Positions 51,603 through 59,562 of a stretch of DNA of 64,000 nt are shown here, in pieces. Under the pieces are notes generated by a model, which saw nothing but the letters and a program-made list of their open reading frames with translations, was not told the origin of the DNA and searched no databases. A program made the position numbers and the translations under genes. Within the stretch, counting starts at the first letter, position 1. The number at the start of each line of letters is the position of its first letter. The DNA is taken from the NCBI GenBank assembly GCA_022827625.1, contig JAJEIE010000029.1, forward strand, positions 124,001 through 188,000. Direction: 5' to 3'. The DNA is from Candidatus Poribacteria bacterium. GTDB lineage: Bacteria > Poribacteria > WGA-4E > WGA-3G.

Positions 51603-52394
51603 TTAAAATGCGGACTTGATTTGACCCCAGCGAGTTGTGAGTTTATCTTGTGGTTGTACAGATAACAGATCTTTCGACTCAAAAATCTGTTTAACTTCAT
51701 CTGCTGAGAGGGCTCTGTTGTAAATGAGGACCTCATCAATGATCCCGACAAAACCGCCATCACCGGCATGACCGATCTCGGTTTCCGAACCCCCTGTAGC
51801 CATTGGACCGTTATAAGTCATCTCTTTCTCCAACTCACCGTCAACATAGAGAAACATCTCGTCATCCGCGACGACCCCGACCAGATGGTGCCACGACCCT
51901 TTCGCGAATTTAGGCGCGCCAAAGCCACCATCGCCTTGCCAACCGGGTTGGACAATAAATTCCATCTCTTGCCCGGCATTTCTACCATCAAACCGCAATG
52001 CCCAACCATTTACGTCGCGTTGCGCAACAATGGTACCACAACACCCAGCAACGACCCCTTTCACAGGGCTGTCGCTATCCGGATTTACCCAAGCAACAAC
52101 GCTCATTTCATCCTCACCCGCAAACTCTAAGGAGCCAGTTCCCGGAATGTGAATAAAATTCTCGCCGTTAAATTCAAGAGCATCCCCGATCTTACCCGCA
52201 ACCGCCTTTGGATTCCCGTCAAGTTCGCCGTCGTTATCCCCTAACAGGTCCTCAACGGTCCCACCGGCGATTGTATCTGCATCAAACGACCAATAACCCA
52301 CGACACCGTCCAAGAGATCCTGTGCGTAAGTCAACGGAACCGCTACGAAAAAAGAAGCAGTAAACAAAATTAGAAACGATATTCTCAGCAACAT
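51603..52394 (-). CDS. Secreted LamG protein with TTRWG tail
   Basis: 263 residues. A signal peptide (ISFLILFTASFFVAVPLTYA) is followed by a LamG jelly roll starting DGVVGYWSFDADTIAGGTVE, with GSWHHLVGVVADDEMFLYVDGE and IIDEVLIYNRALSADEVKQI. The C-terminus is DKLTTRWGQIKSAF, matching the tail of the other LamG proteins. It stands alone on the minus strand; an IS200/IS605-type hairpin lies just upstream of its start. Confidence 0.83.
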   Translation of the reverse strand: MLLRISFLILFTASFFVAVPLTYAQDLLDGVVGYWSFDADTIAGGTVEDLLGDNDGELDGNPKAVAGKIGDALEFNGENFIHIPGTGSLEFAGEDEMSVVAWVNPDSDSPVKGVVAGCCGTIVAQRDVNGWALRFDGRNAGQEMEFIVQPGWQGDGGFGAPKFAKGSWHHLVGVVADDEMFLYVDGELEKEMTYNGPMATGGSETEIGHAGDGGFVGIIDEVLIYNRALSADEVKQIFESKDLLSVQPQDKLTTRWGQIKSAF

Positions 52395-52422
52395 ATAATT
52401 TTTTATCCTTTATCAATTCCTC

Positions 52423-52463
52423 GGTGTCAAAACCCAATCCTTTAGGTTTGGGATGTAGACACC
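52423..52463. repeat. Solo IS605-end-like hairpin
   Basis: GGTGTC and GACACC flank a CCCAATCC-TTTA-GGTTTGGG hairpin. The CCTTTAGG core and flanking CCC/GGG resemble the right-end hairpin of the adjacent TnpB element (53842-53863). It lies outside that element's promoter, so it is probably a relict end. Confidence 0.5.
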
Positions 52464-52488
52464 GCCTATGTTTATGTCAAAAATTAAC

Positions 52489-52518
52489 TTGACTTTTGTA
52501 TCAAAATTGTGGTATAAT
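52489..52518 (+). promoter_or_regulatory. Promoter of tnpB
   Basis: TTGACT (52489-52494) and TATAAT (52513-52518) are 18 bases apart, about 100 bases before the ATG at 52618. Confidence 0.7.
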
Positions 52519-52522
52519 TAAC

Positions 52523-52607
52523 GTATCAAGTTGGACCGACATGTCAAGCATTGCTGCAAGGCAATGTGTCGGTCCCACCCACTTGACAGGGGTTAAAGAC
52601 TTGATAC
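52523..52607 (+). ncRNA. Structured 5' leader of tnpB with possible pseudoknot
   Basis: GTATCAAG (52523-52530) and CTTGATAC (52600-52607) are perfect inverses. Inside, GGACCGACA (52533-52541) pairs with TGTCGGTCC (52567-52575), and CATTGC with GCAATG. The bulged TGTCAAG (52542-52548) is complementary to CTTGACA (52582-52588), so a pseudoknot is possible. It could be a left-end DNA hairpin, a translation control element, or both. Confidence 0.45.
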
Positions 52608-52617
52608 TTGATATACC

Positions 52618-53829
52618 ATGCGAAATACGACACATAAACTGTTTCACGATAAATCGTTGCAGCGTCTGCATAACGACTTGAATATCATAGGGATTGTCCG
52701 CAACCACTTCATTGCGTTGTCGCGACGTTACTATAGGCTTTATGGTAAGCCTTTGTCGTATGCTAAAATGTCTAAGCATTTGACGAAACTTAAGAGATTG
52801 AAGAAATACGCGTATTGGAACATTCCGTATGCGTGGAGTCTTCAGAATATGATCAAGCGTCTGGCACAGTCTTACCGAGAAATGAAAACGCTTGGCAGAG
52901 GTCGTCCGCGTTTCAAGAAATGTAAGCAACACAAAGGCATGACGTTTCGCGGTGAGCAATGCCCGATAGAAAAAGTTTGTGATAAGCAAAAGCAAAAAAG
53001 AAATCACCCGACCTATAAAATCCGTCTGAACGGACGCTGGTATCGGTTTGCGTTGCACCGTGCGATACAAGGCGAAATCCGACAGGTTTATGTTACAAGG
53101 GACGCTCTTGGAGATATGTATATTACGCTGACAGAAGACTATGCCGAAATCAAGATTGAACCCAAGACCGGTAAAGCGGAAGGGTTCGATATGGGTATCA
53201 AAGACTTTCTGATTGGCAGTGATGGTCATAGATATACTTCTCCAATGTTTTACAAACAGAACGCTAAGAAACTGACGACCGCACAACAGGATTATTCTCG
53301 CAAGGTCAAAGGGTCTAACAACCAAGAGAGAGAACGTAAAAACGTTGCGCGTATTCATAAGAAAACTGCGAACCAAAGAACAGATCATCACTGGAAACTG
53401 GCAATAGAGTTGTGTCAGAAGTTTGATATACTGTTCTTTGAAGACCTGAACCTTGAGGGCATGAAACGCTTGTGGGGTAAACAGGTATCTGACCTTGCCT
53501 TCGGTGAGTTTATGCAGAAAATGAAATGGCAAGCAAAGAAACGCATACGCGCCGTGCTGAAGATTGGACGGTGGACACCCACCACAAAGTGCTGTTCTGT
53601 TTGTAATCATCATCATAAAGACCTAACGCTCGCAGATAGAAACTGGACGTGTCTAAGTTGTCACACACACCTTGACAGAGACCCAAACGCTGCGATGAAC
53701 ATTCTCAAGGAAGGGGTAGCTTCCTTTGGGTTAGGCGTTGTAAGACCTATTGTTTTGTTTAACAAAATCGTAGGCTACTCCGTTGAATCGAACCATCCGA
53801 TTCTGAAATCCACAAGTGCTTCTGTATAA
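52618..53829 (+). CDS. tnpB: TnpB, RNA-guided endonuclease of IS200/IS605 family
   Basis: 403 residues, full length. The RuvC catalytic residues are present: Asp191 in GFDMGIKD, Glu275 in LFFEDLNLEGM and Asp353 in LDRDPNAAMNI. The zinc finger has Cys326/Cys329 and Cys345/Cys348. TnpB is the ancestor of Cas12 and cleaves DNA guided by an omega-RNA made from the element's right end. The open reading frame is intact, so it may be active. A 371-codon open frame on the other strand is an antisense shadow. Confidence 0.92.
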   Translation: MRNTTHKLFHDKSLQRLHNDLNIIGIVRNHFIALSRRYYRLYGKPLSYAKMSKHLTKLKRLKKYAYWNIPYAWSLQNMIKRLAQSYREMKTLGRGRPRFKKCKQHKGMTFRGEQCPIEKVCDKQKQKRNHPTYKIRLNGRWYRFALHRAIQGEIRQVYVTRDALGDMYITLTEDYAEIKIEPKTGKAEGFDMGIKDFLIGSDGHRYTSPMFYKQNAKKLTTAQQDYSRKVKGSNNQERERKNVARIHKKTANQRTDHHWKLAIELCQKFDILFFEDLNLEGMKRLWGKQVSDLAFGEFMQKMKWQAKKRIRAVLKIGRWTPTTKCCSVCNHHHKDLTLADRNWTCLSCHTHLDRDPNAAMNILKEGVASFGLGVVRPIVLFNKIVGYSVESNHPILKSTSASV

Positions 53830-53841
53830 AAACTTGCAGAA

Positions 53842-53863
53842 GCCCAAGTCTTTAGGCTTGGGT
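53842..53863 (+). other. Right-end hairpin and likely omega-RNA end of the TnpB element
   Basis: GCCCAAG and CTTGGGT enclose TCTTTAGG, 12 bases after the tnpB stop. Right-end hairpins of IS605 elements mark the 3' region of the guide RNA, whose last bases are the target-binding guide just outside the element. Confidence 0.55.
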
Positions 53864-53990
53864 CTATCACGTTTAGATTTAGATATTTCTGTCTCCATAA
53901 TTCGCGAGACATTCTTAAATCTCATCTAATTATTATTATGCCACACGTTTAGAGCAACCGTCAATCCAATTTTCAAATCCTACTTTTCAA

Positions 53991-54020
53991 TTGACATGAG
54001 TTACGCAGTAGTGGTAATAT
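53991..54020 (+). promoter_or_regulatory. Sigma-70-type promoter upstream of the Ycf48-like gene
   Basis: TTGACA (53991-53996) and TAATAT (54015-54020) are separated by 18 bases. Its GTGGTA context resembles the tnpB promoter, so it may derive from another IS left end. It could drive the gene at 54183. Confidence 0.5.
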
Positions 54021-54021
54021 A

Positions 54022-54168
54022 TAAAATAGAATAAAACATGTAAACTTCAGTTCGCGGTTCTTGAACAGTACAAAGCAGTATCTAACACGAAGGGCGTTGC
54101 TTGCAAGCCCATCTCTAAGAAGTAAGGAGGTCGGCGCTTACTCCACACCGGAAGGGTGTGGGTTTTGA
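54022..54168 (+). other. Possible internally deleted IS605-like relict
   Basis: A short open frame ends GVACKPISKK before TAA, like the tail of an IS protein, then comes CCACACC-GGAAG-GGTGTGG (54143-54161) followed by GTTTTGAC. The GTCAAAACCC sequence (reverse strand here) also occurs at 52426-52435. With the promoter upstream, this looks like left end plus truncated gene plus right end. It could also be a plain leader with an attenuator-like hairpin before the Ycf48-like gene. The remaining part of 53871-53990 is AT-rich with no gene. Confidence 0.3.
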
Positions 54169-54182
54169 CGCTGTGAAACTTG

Positions 54183-56069
54183 ATGAAACCGAGAAAGCAA
54201 ATATTATTTATTTTAGTAGCCCTGCTCTTACTTTGCACCGTGCAGTTCGCGCTTGCACAAAAAGCATGGGTGAAAGTGAGCGAATCCGAGTGGCAAGCGC
54301 ATTTTTCAGACATCTTTTTTGTTGACGCACAACACGCTTGGATTGTAGGCAGTAAATCGACAATCCTACACACCAACGATGGAGGCGCGACATGGAACAG
54401 ACAACCGAGTCAACCGCTTCCGTTTGACATTGTGCTAAAGAAAGTCCGCTTTATTGACACACAAACGGGTTGGGTCGCCGGAGACGATGGTACAGTTCTG
54501 AAAACCACGGATGGTGGGCAGACTTGGATGAAGAAGAACACAGGGACCCTTACCGCCTTGTTAGGTGTCTCCTTCGTAGATGATAAACACGGTTGGGCAA
54601 GTGGCGATGGTGGTCTCATTATCGGCACGAAAAATGGCGGTACAACATGGGCAAAACAGGAAATTGACACCAATAATACAATTGAAGGTATCGACTTTGT
54701 AAGTCCTACAGTCGGTTGGGCAGCAGGCGGTGGTGGCACGCTGCTTCACACCAAAGATGGTGGGGCGACGTGGGAATTTCAGACCAGCGCGACAGTCAAT
54801 ACACTCGATGCGATTTCGATGCTCAATGATAAAGTCGGCTGGGCAGTTGGTGCCGGCGGTGCCGTCGTCGCAACAGTTGACGGTATGAATTGGGAAGTCC
54901 AAGAGAGCAAAGTCCCGAATTCTAACGGTATGCCTGAACCGGTTTGGGATGTCCACTTCGCTGATGAAAAGGTCGGTATTGCTGCCGCCGAATTCGGTGT
55001 AATTCTACGTACAACTGATGGTGGTACAACTTGGGCACCGATTGAACCGAGGCCTGTCGCGTCCCGCCTACAAGGTGTTCACATGCTCAGTCCAACGGAA
55101 GCATGGATGGTCGGCAACGACGCAACGATCCTGCATACAACCGACGGTGGAGACACCTGGAAGGTCATTTCCAGTTCAAGTCATTTACGGAGTGCTTATT
55201 TCCACGACGATAAACTCGGTTGGGCAGTCGGCTTGTCAGGGAGTGTTTTGCACACCAACGATGGCGGTGAAACGTGGAATCCGCAAATTAGTGGCAACGT
55301 CTTTGAACTCTTCGGCGTCGGGTTTGTGGACGCGAACAGAGGGTATATTGTCGGGAGCAACGCAGCATTGGCGGAAACACTTGACGGCGGACAAACGTGG
55401 CATGGCGTTAGCGATCCGGGTGATGAGGGGCACGGCACTGCTAAGCGAATTGTGTTTGAAGGTATAATGAGTTGGCGCAGCGCAATGGGATCCTACGGTA
55501 TGAGTTTCGGCACGCCAACCCACGCATGGGCAGTCGGGGAAACCGGACGGGTTATGCACACGACTGATGCCGGACAAACGTGGATCGGACAAGACATGGA
55601 CCCAATGATGACAGGCGCAGGATTTAATAACCTTTACGGGGTCCACTTCGTCAATGATAAAGTCGGTTGGCTTGTCGGGGATGCTGGCACGATCGCACAC
55701 ACTGCTGATGCCGGGCAAACGTGGAGTTCCATCTTACAAGGACCGAAATTGAACGATGTCTACGCTATTAACGAACAGACGGCTTGGATCGCTGGCGATC
55801 AGGGCGCTATTATGGCAACAACAGACGGTGGTGCAACATGGATTGACCAGACGGTTCCGACGCAAGCCAACCTGAACGCTATTCTGTTCCTTAACGCAAA
55901 TGAAGGTTGGGCAGCCGGAGAAGGTGGGACAATCCTCCATACAACGGATGGCGGTGTCACCTGGTTGATGCAAGAATCACCGACGAAAAGTGAGTTGTGG
56001 GACCTCGTTCAGACCCCAAGCAGTCAAATCTGGGCGATTGGCGATGCCACGACTATCATCCGCTATTAG
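54183..56069 (+). CDS. Secreted Ycf48/BNR-like beta-propeller repeat protein
   Basis: 628 residues. A signal peptide (ILFILVALLLLCTVQFALA) is followed by about 12-14 repeats with the pattern GWxxGxxGTILHTTDGGxTW, as in Ycf48/HCF136 and sialidase (BNR/Asp-box) propellers. Such repeats form one or two beta propellers and act in protein assembly or ligand binding. A photosystem role does not apply here. It lies after the IS relict and may be transcribed from a promoter within it. Confidence 0.85.
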   Translation: MKPRKQILFILVALLLLCTVQFALAQKAWVKVSESEWQAHFSDIFFVDAQHAWIVGSKSTILHTNDGGATWNRQPSQPLPFDIVLKKVRFIDTQTGWVAGDDGTVLKTTDGGQTWMKKNTGTLTALLGVSFVDDKHGWASGDGGLIIGTKNGGTTWAKQEIDTNNTIEGIDFVSPTVGWAAGGGGTLLHTKDGGATWEFQTSATVNTLDAISMLNDKVGWAVGAGGAVVATVDGMNWEVQESKVPNSNGMPEPVWDVHFADEKVGIAAAEFGVILRTTDGGTTWAPIEPRPVASRLQGVHMLSPTEAWMVGNDATILHTTDGGDTWKVISSSSHLRSAYFHDDKLGWAVGLSGSVLHTNDGGETWNPQISGNVFELFGVGFVDANRGYIVGSNAALAETLDGGQTWHGVSDPGDEGHGTAKRIVFEGIMSWRSAMGSYGMSFGTPTHAWAVGETGRVMHTTDAGQTWIGQDMDPMMTGAGFNNLYGVHFVNDKVGWLVGDAGTIAHTADAGQTWSSILQGPKLNDVYAINEQTAWIAGDQGAIMATTDGGATWIDQTVPTQANLNAILFLNANEGWAAGEGGTILHTTDGGVTWLMQESPTKSELWDLVQTPSSQIWAIGDATTIIRY

Positions 56070-56113
56070 GAACTGTTTACATCACATAAGGACGAGGCAA
56101 AGTTTGCAAGTTT

Positions 56114-56169
56114 GAAGTGTTCTAAAGTTGTCAAGTTATGCGCAGTTTAGCACAATTTTAGAACACTTC
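56114..56169. repeat. 13-bp perfect inverted repeat before the tolC-like gene
   Basis: GAAGTGTTCTAAA (56114-56126) and TTTAGAACACTTC (56157-56169) are exact inverses, 30 bases apart. They are followed by repeated GACTTTA/AACTTTA words up to 56210. No T-run follows. It may be a protein-binding or transcript-structure site governing the efflux genes. Confidence 0.5.
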
Positions 56170-56233
56170 CCAACTTTAGTCAGACTTTAGGAACTTTGGT
56201 TAGACTTTACCCAATTTGGAGGACGCGAATACA

Positions 56234-57637
56234 ATGCACCCACTCCGGTTCTGCCAGTCTGTCTGTGCTGGTGGAGCCCTGCTACTACTGCTATTGAACC
56301 TGCCTGCTATAGCGCAAGAACCCAGAGCCCTAACATTACAAGAGAGTATTGAAGTTGCGAAACAGAGCAATTTGACGCTCCAGACGGCTGAGCAAAACCT
56401 AAAAGCCGCTGAGGCACAAGTTCGAGCTGCACTTGGAGGACTCTTACCACGGGTTACGGCGAATGGCAACTACACCTATTTTAAAGATGTCCAAAAATCC
56501 GTAATCCGAGCCGAGGGTGGCTTCGGATTTCCAATGCCGGATGGCGACATGAACGACACGCCGCCGCCGAACGCGGATAGCGAAGCCGATCTGATTGAAC
56601 TCGAGTTTGGGGCACACCACAACTTTCAAGGTGCTGTTAACCTAACACAACCGCTGTTTGCTTGGGGACGTTATTATTACGGTTACCAAGCGGCGCAGCT
56701 CACCTATGAAGCGACGCAGCGGGATGTCGATGCTGCCTATAACCAACTCCGCTTAGACGTATCGGAAGCCTTCTATGGTGCCTTGGTGGCACAGGAGTTC
56801 GTCCGGGTCGCAGCACAGAGCGTTTCGCTTGTTGAAGAGCAGCTCGCCATTGCCGAAGCATCGCTTGCAGCCGGTGCAGCGACCGATTTTGATGTGCTCC
56901 GTGCGAAGGTTCAACTCGCAAACGCCAAATCAACACTCATTCGCGCTGAAAATGGGGTGCGTGCCGCCAAAAACGCCTATAAAATAGTGCTGAACATCCC
57001 ACTCGGTGAGGAGGTCAGTGTCAACGGCACACTCGAACTACCGGCAGATCAACCGACACTGGCACTCAATCTTGATGAATTAATCCAACAGGCACTGGCA
57101 AACCGTCCAGAGGTGCGTCGGACGCAATTGAGTGAAGCAGCCGCTCGTAAACAGATTGATATTGCCAAGACGCGGCGACTTCCCGATCTCGGTCTGTTCT
57201 CAAACTACCAAATCTCACAGAATGAACGCCTCACGCAAATGAACCGGATCTGGAGCGTCGGTTTCCAAATTAATATCCCCATCTTTGACGGATTCGCAAC
57301 GCGTGCTGCGGTGGAGCAAACTGAATCGGTTCTCAAACAGGTCGAGTTGGGGGGCGACCAACTCAAAGCGGGAGTGGAGTTTGAAGTTCGCGGTGCGTAT
57401 CTGAATTTGCTTGGTGCGCAAACGTTGATAGAAGTTCAACGCGAGGCGGTCGCGCAGGCACAAGAGAGCGTTCGCATTGCGAATCTGCAGTTTCAAAATG
57501 GTATTATCACTACCGTCGCGCTGACGGACACACAACTCGCACTCGCACAAGCAGAAGTCAATCGTCTTCAGGCACACCACGATTACGTTGTGGGTGTGGC
57601 GAGACTGGAAAAATCTATAGGACAAACATTACAATAG
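56234..57637 (+). CDS. TolC-family outer-membrane efflux protein
   Basis: 467 residues. A signal peptide is at about 1-28 (ending PAIAQ), then two TolC-like halves of coiled-coil helices: LTLQESIEVAKQSNLTLQTAEQNLKAAEAQV, QLRLDVSEAFYGALVAQEFVRVAAQSVSLVEEQLAIAEAS, and FEVRGAYLNLLGAQTLIEVQREAVAQAQESVRIANLQFQNG. It forms the outer-membrane channel of tripartite export. GGAGG lies 13 bases before the ATG. A fusion-protein gene follows 83 bases later. Confidence 0.9.
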   Translation: MHPLRFCQSVCAGGALLLLLLNLPAIAQEPRALTLQESIEVAKQSNLTLQTAEQNLKAAEAQVRAALGGLLPRVTANGNYTYFKDVQKSVIRAEGGFGFPMPDGDMNDTPPPNADSEADLIELEFGAHHNFQGAVNLTQPLFAWGRYYYGYQAAQLTYEATQRDVDAAYNQLRLDVSEAFYGALVAQEFVRVAAQSVSLVEEQLAIAEASLAAGAATDFDVLRAKVQLANAKSTLIRAENGVRAAKNAYKIVLNIPLGEEVSVNGTLELPADQPTLALNLDELIQQALANRPEVRRTQLSEAAARKQIDIAKTRRLPDLGLFSNYQISQNERLTQMNRIWSVGFQINIPIFDGFATRAAVEQTESVLKQVELGGDQLKAGVEFEVRGAYLNLLGAQTLIEVQREAVAQAQESVRIANLQFQNGIITTVALTDTQLALAQAEVNRLQAHHDYVVGVARLEKSIGQTLQ

Positions 57638-57720
57638 AAACTGGAATATAAGAGCACCTTAAAAAACAATCATTCCTCTAAAGCACTCCAGCAGAGTGCC
57701 ATGTCTATAGGAGAAAAAAA

Positions 57721-59328
57721 TTGAAGAAAGTACTGATCGTTATCGGCATATTATTAGTAATTGCGGTGATTTTAGCCGTGCCACGGTTCAGACAACGTCA
57801 AAACCCAGCGTCCGATCAAGCTGAAGCGGTTGTGCTTAAACCCGTAGAAATTACAAAAGCAAAACGGGGTGAGATTCGTTTAGAGCATCAACTCTCTGGC
57901 ACGATTCAAGCCGCATCGCAAGTTAATGTGTATCCGAAGATTGCCGGACGGCTTATTACCCTAAACGTAGATGAGGGAGATCGTGTTGAAAAAGACGCAC
58001 CCCTTGGCACGGTGGAGTACGAGGAACTACAACTCGCGGTACAACAGGCAGAAGCGATACTGGAATCGGCAGAGACTGCTTATTCGCAAGCGAAGCAGCT
58101 TGCGGAAGTCCGAGTGCATTCACAAGTCACACAAGCGGCGGCACAACTCCGCGCCGCAGAGGTATCTCTTCAACAAGTAATAGATCTCTCTAAAATCCGA
58201 GCCGTCACACAAATAGAACAGGCAGAAGCCGCATTAGAATCGCTTGTGGCGAATTTGCAGAAGATTAAAAGTGGTGCCCGCGCCGAAGATCGAAGGCAGG
58301 CGGAAGCAGGTCTGAATCAAGCCGACGCGAACCTTACCAATGCTAAAAGCAATCATGTACGAATGATCCAACTCTTTGAAAATGGTGCGATTAGCCAGCA
58401 ATCCCTTGAAAGTGCCAAGACGCAGTTGGATATTTCTATGGCGCAGCATAAGATTGCTACAGAGCAGCTCCAACTCATCGATAACGGGGCGCGTGTTGAA
58501 GACATCCAAGCGATGGAAGCGCAAGTCGAACAAGCCGAAGCGTCTTTACGGTTGGCAGAAACCCAAGCGGAAACAAAAACGTGGGAAAAAGACATCGAAC
58601 TGGCACGTTCACAGGTCGAAACGGCGCGTGCTGGATTCACCGCTGCGGGCGCTTTAGAGGCGGCGAAAAGCTGGGAAGCGGAGATTACATCGGCAAAAAC
58701 GGCACGCACCCAAGCAAGCGTTGCGCTTAAACTGGCTGAGAAACGTTTGAAAGATGCGACGATTTACGCCCCGATTTCCGGGGTTATCGCCAAACGGCAC
58801 TTAGATTTAGGGGGTATGGCAGTCCCTGGCGCACCGCTTTTTGAGATCGTCAATATTGATACGGTGATAGCGAGTGTTGATGTCATCGAAACGCAGTTGG
58901 GTCAACTCACGCTCAACCAAGAAGCAACAATAGAGATAGATGGCATAGATACGCCGCTGTCAGGCAGCATCACTTTCATTAGTCCGACGCTGCAAGCTGC
59001 GCGTCGGACGGCAAGTGTTGAGGTGAGCATTGATAATCCAGTAGGCAAATTGAAACCGGGGATGTTTGCGAAAGTCAGCGTGCCGATCAAGGTGCACCCG
59101 GACGCGCTGCTAATCCCGCGTGTTTCCCTCATTGAGAATGTGAATACGAAGACGCAGCATATCTTCGTGATAGAAGCGAATGTCAGTCGTCGCCGCTTGA
59201 TAGAGATAGGCCTTTTGCAGGGGGGTGTGGTTGAAGTTGTGAGTGGATTGATGGAAGGCGAATCGGTTGTTACAGCAGGTCAGCATTCTCTGAAAGATGG
59301 GGAAGAAATTAGGGTCGTTAACCCGTAG
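57721..59328 (+). CDS. Membrane fusion (HlyD/RND-MFP) adaptor protein with long hairpin
   Basis: 535 residues from TTG 57721 (TAGGAG upstream). Membrane anchor (VLIVIGILLVIAVILAVPRF), barrel-sandwich halves (QVNVYPKIAGRLITLNVDEGDRVE and DATIYAPISGVIAKRHLDLGGMAV), a very long alpha-helical hairpin between (about 110-340), then beta-barrel and MP domains. It bridges an inner-membrane transporter and TolC. No RND or ABC transporter gene is adjacent. The extended hairpin is longer than in AcrA-type adaptors. Confidence 0.88.
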   Translation: MKKVLIVIGILLVIAVILAVPRFRQRQNPASDQAEAVVLKPVEITKAKRGEIRLEHQLSGTIQAASQVNVYPKIAGRLITLNVDEGDRVEKDAPLGTVEYEELQLAVQQAEAILESAETAYSQAKQLAEVRVHSQVTQAAAQLRAAEVSLQQVIDLSKIRAVTQIEQAEAALESLVANLQKIKSGARAEDRRQAEAGLNQADANLTNAKSNHVRMIQLFENGAISQQSLESAKTQLDISMAQHKIATEQLQLIDNGARVEDIQAMEAQVEQAEASLRLAETQAETKTWEKDIELARSQVETARAGFTAAGALEAAKSWEAEITSAKTARTQASVALKLAEKRLKDATIYAPISGVIAKRHLDLGGMAVPGAPLFEIVNIDTVIASVDVIETQLGQLTLNQEATIEIDGIDTPLSGSITFISPTLQAARRTASVEVSIDNPVGKLKPGMFAKVSVPIKVHPDALLIPRVSLIENVNTKTQHIFVIEANVSRRRLIEIGLLQGGVVEVVSGLMEGESVVTAGQHSLKDGEEIRVVNP

Positions 59329-59562
59329 ACTTCCGACTTTTACCGGAAAACCGAATGACCTTGCGGAGAAAAGAGTTGATAAATAAATCCAATTGGCATA
59401 AGATAGGAGCGTAAGTGCTTGTGCTTCTGAGAACACTTGGAACCTGTTTAAAGCGATAGCAAGAAATTGGAATCAAATTCAGTCAACCGGATTTTTTGTC
59501 CCGTATTTGAGAAAGGCGTTGCCAGTAACACACTCACAAAGACATCCGCATCGGGAAGACAG

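Larger units (their letters stand above)
52489..53870 (+). mobile_element. IS200/IS605-family element carrying tnpB
   Basis: The element contains a TTGACT/TATAAT promoter, a structured leader, a full-length TnpB gene and a right-end-like hairpin (53842-53863) typical of IS605/IS1341 elements. No TnpA (Y1 transposase) gene is present, so it would need one in trans. The limits given are approximate; exact termini cannot be set without comparison to an empty site. Confidence 0.65.

Noticed and set aside
23500-52400. Three PhyH genes as recent duplicates
   Set aside because: The proteins at 23888, 40329 and 44850 share only the iron-site motifs; sequence similarity elsewhere is low.
52501-53616. 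371-codon open frame on the minus strand over tnpB
   Set aside because: It is antisense to an intact TnpB with all catalytic residues and has no recognisable features.
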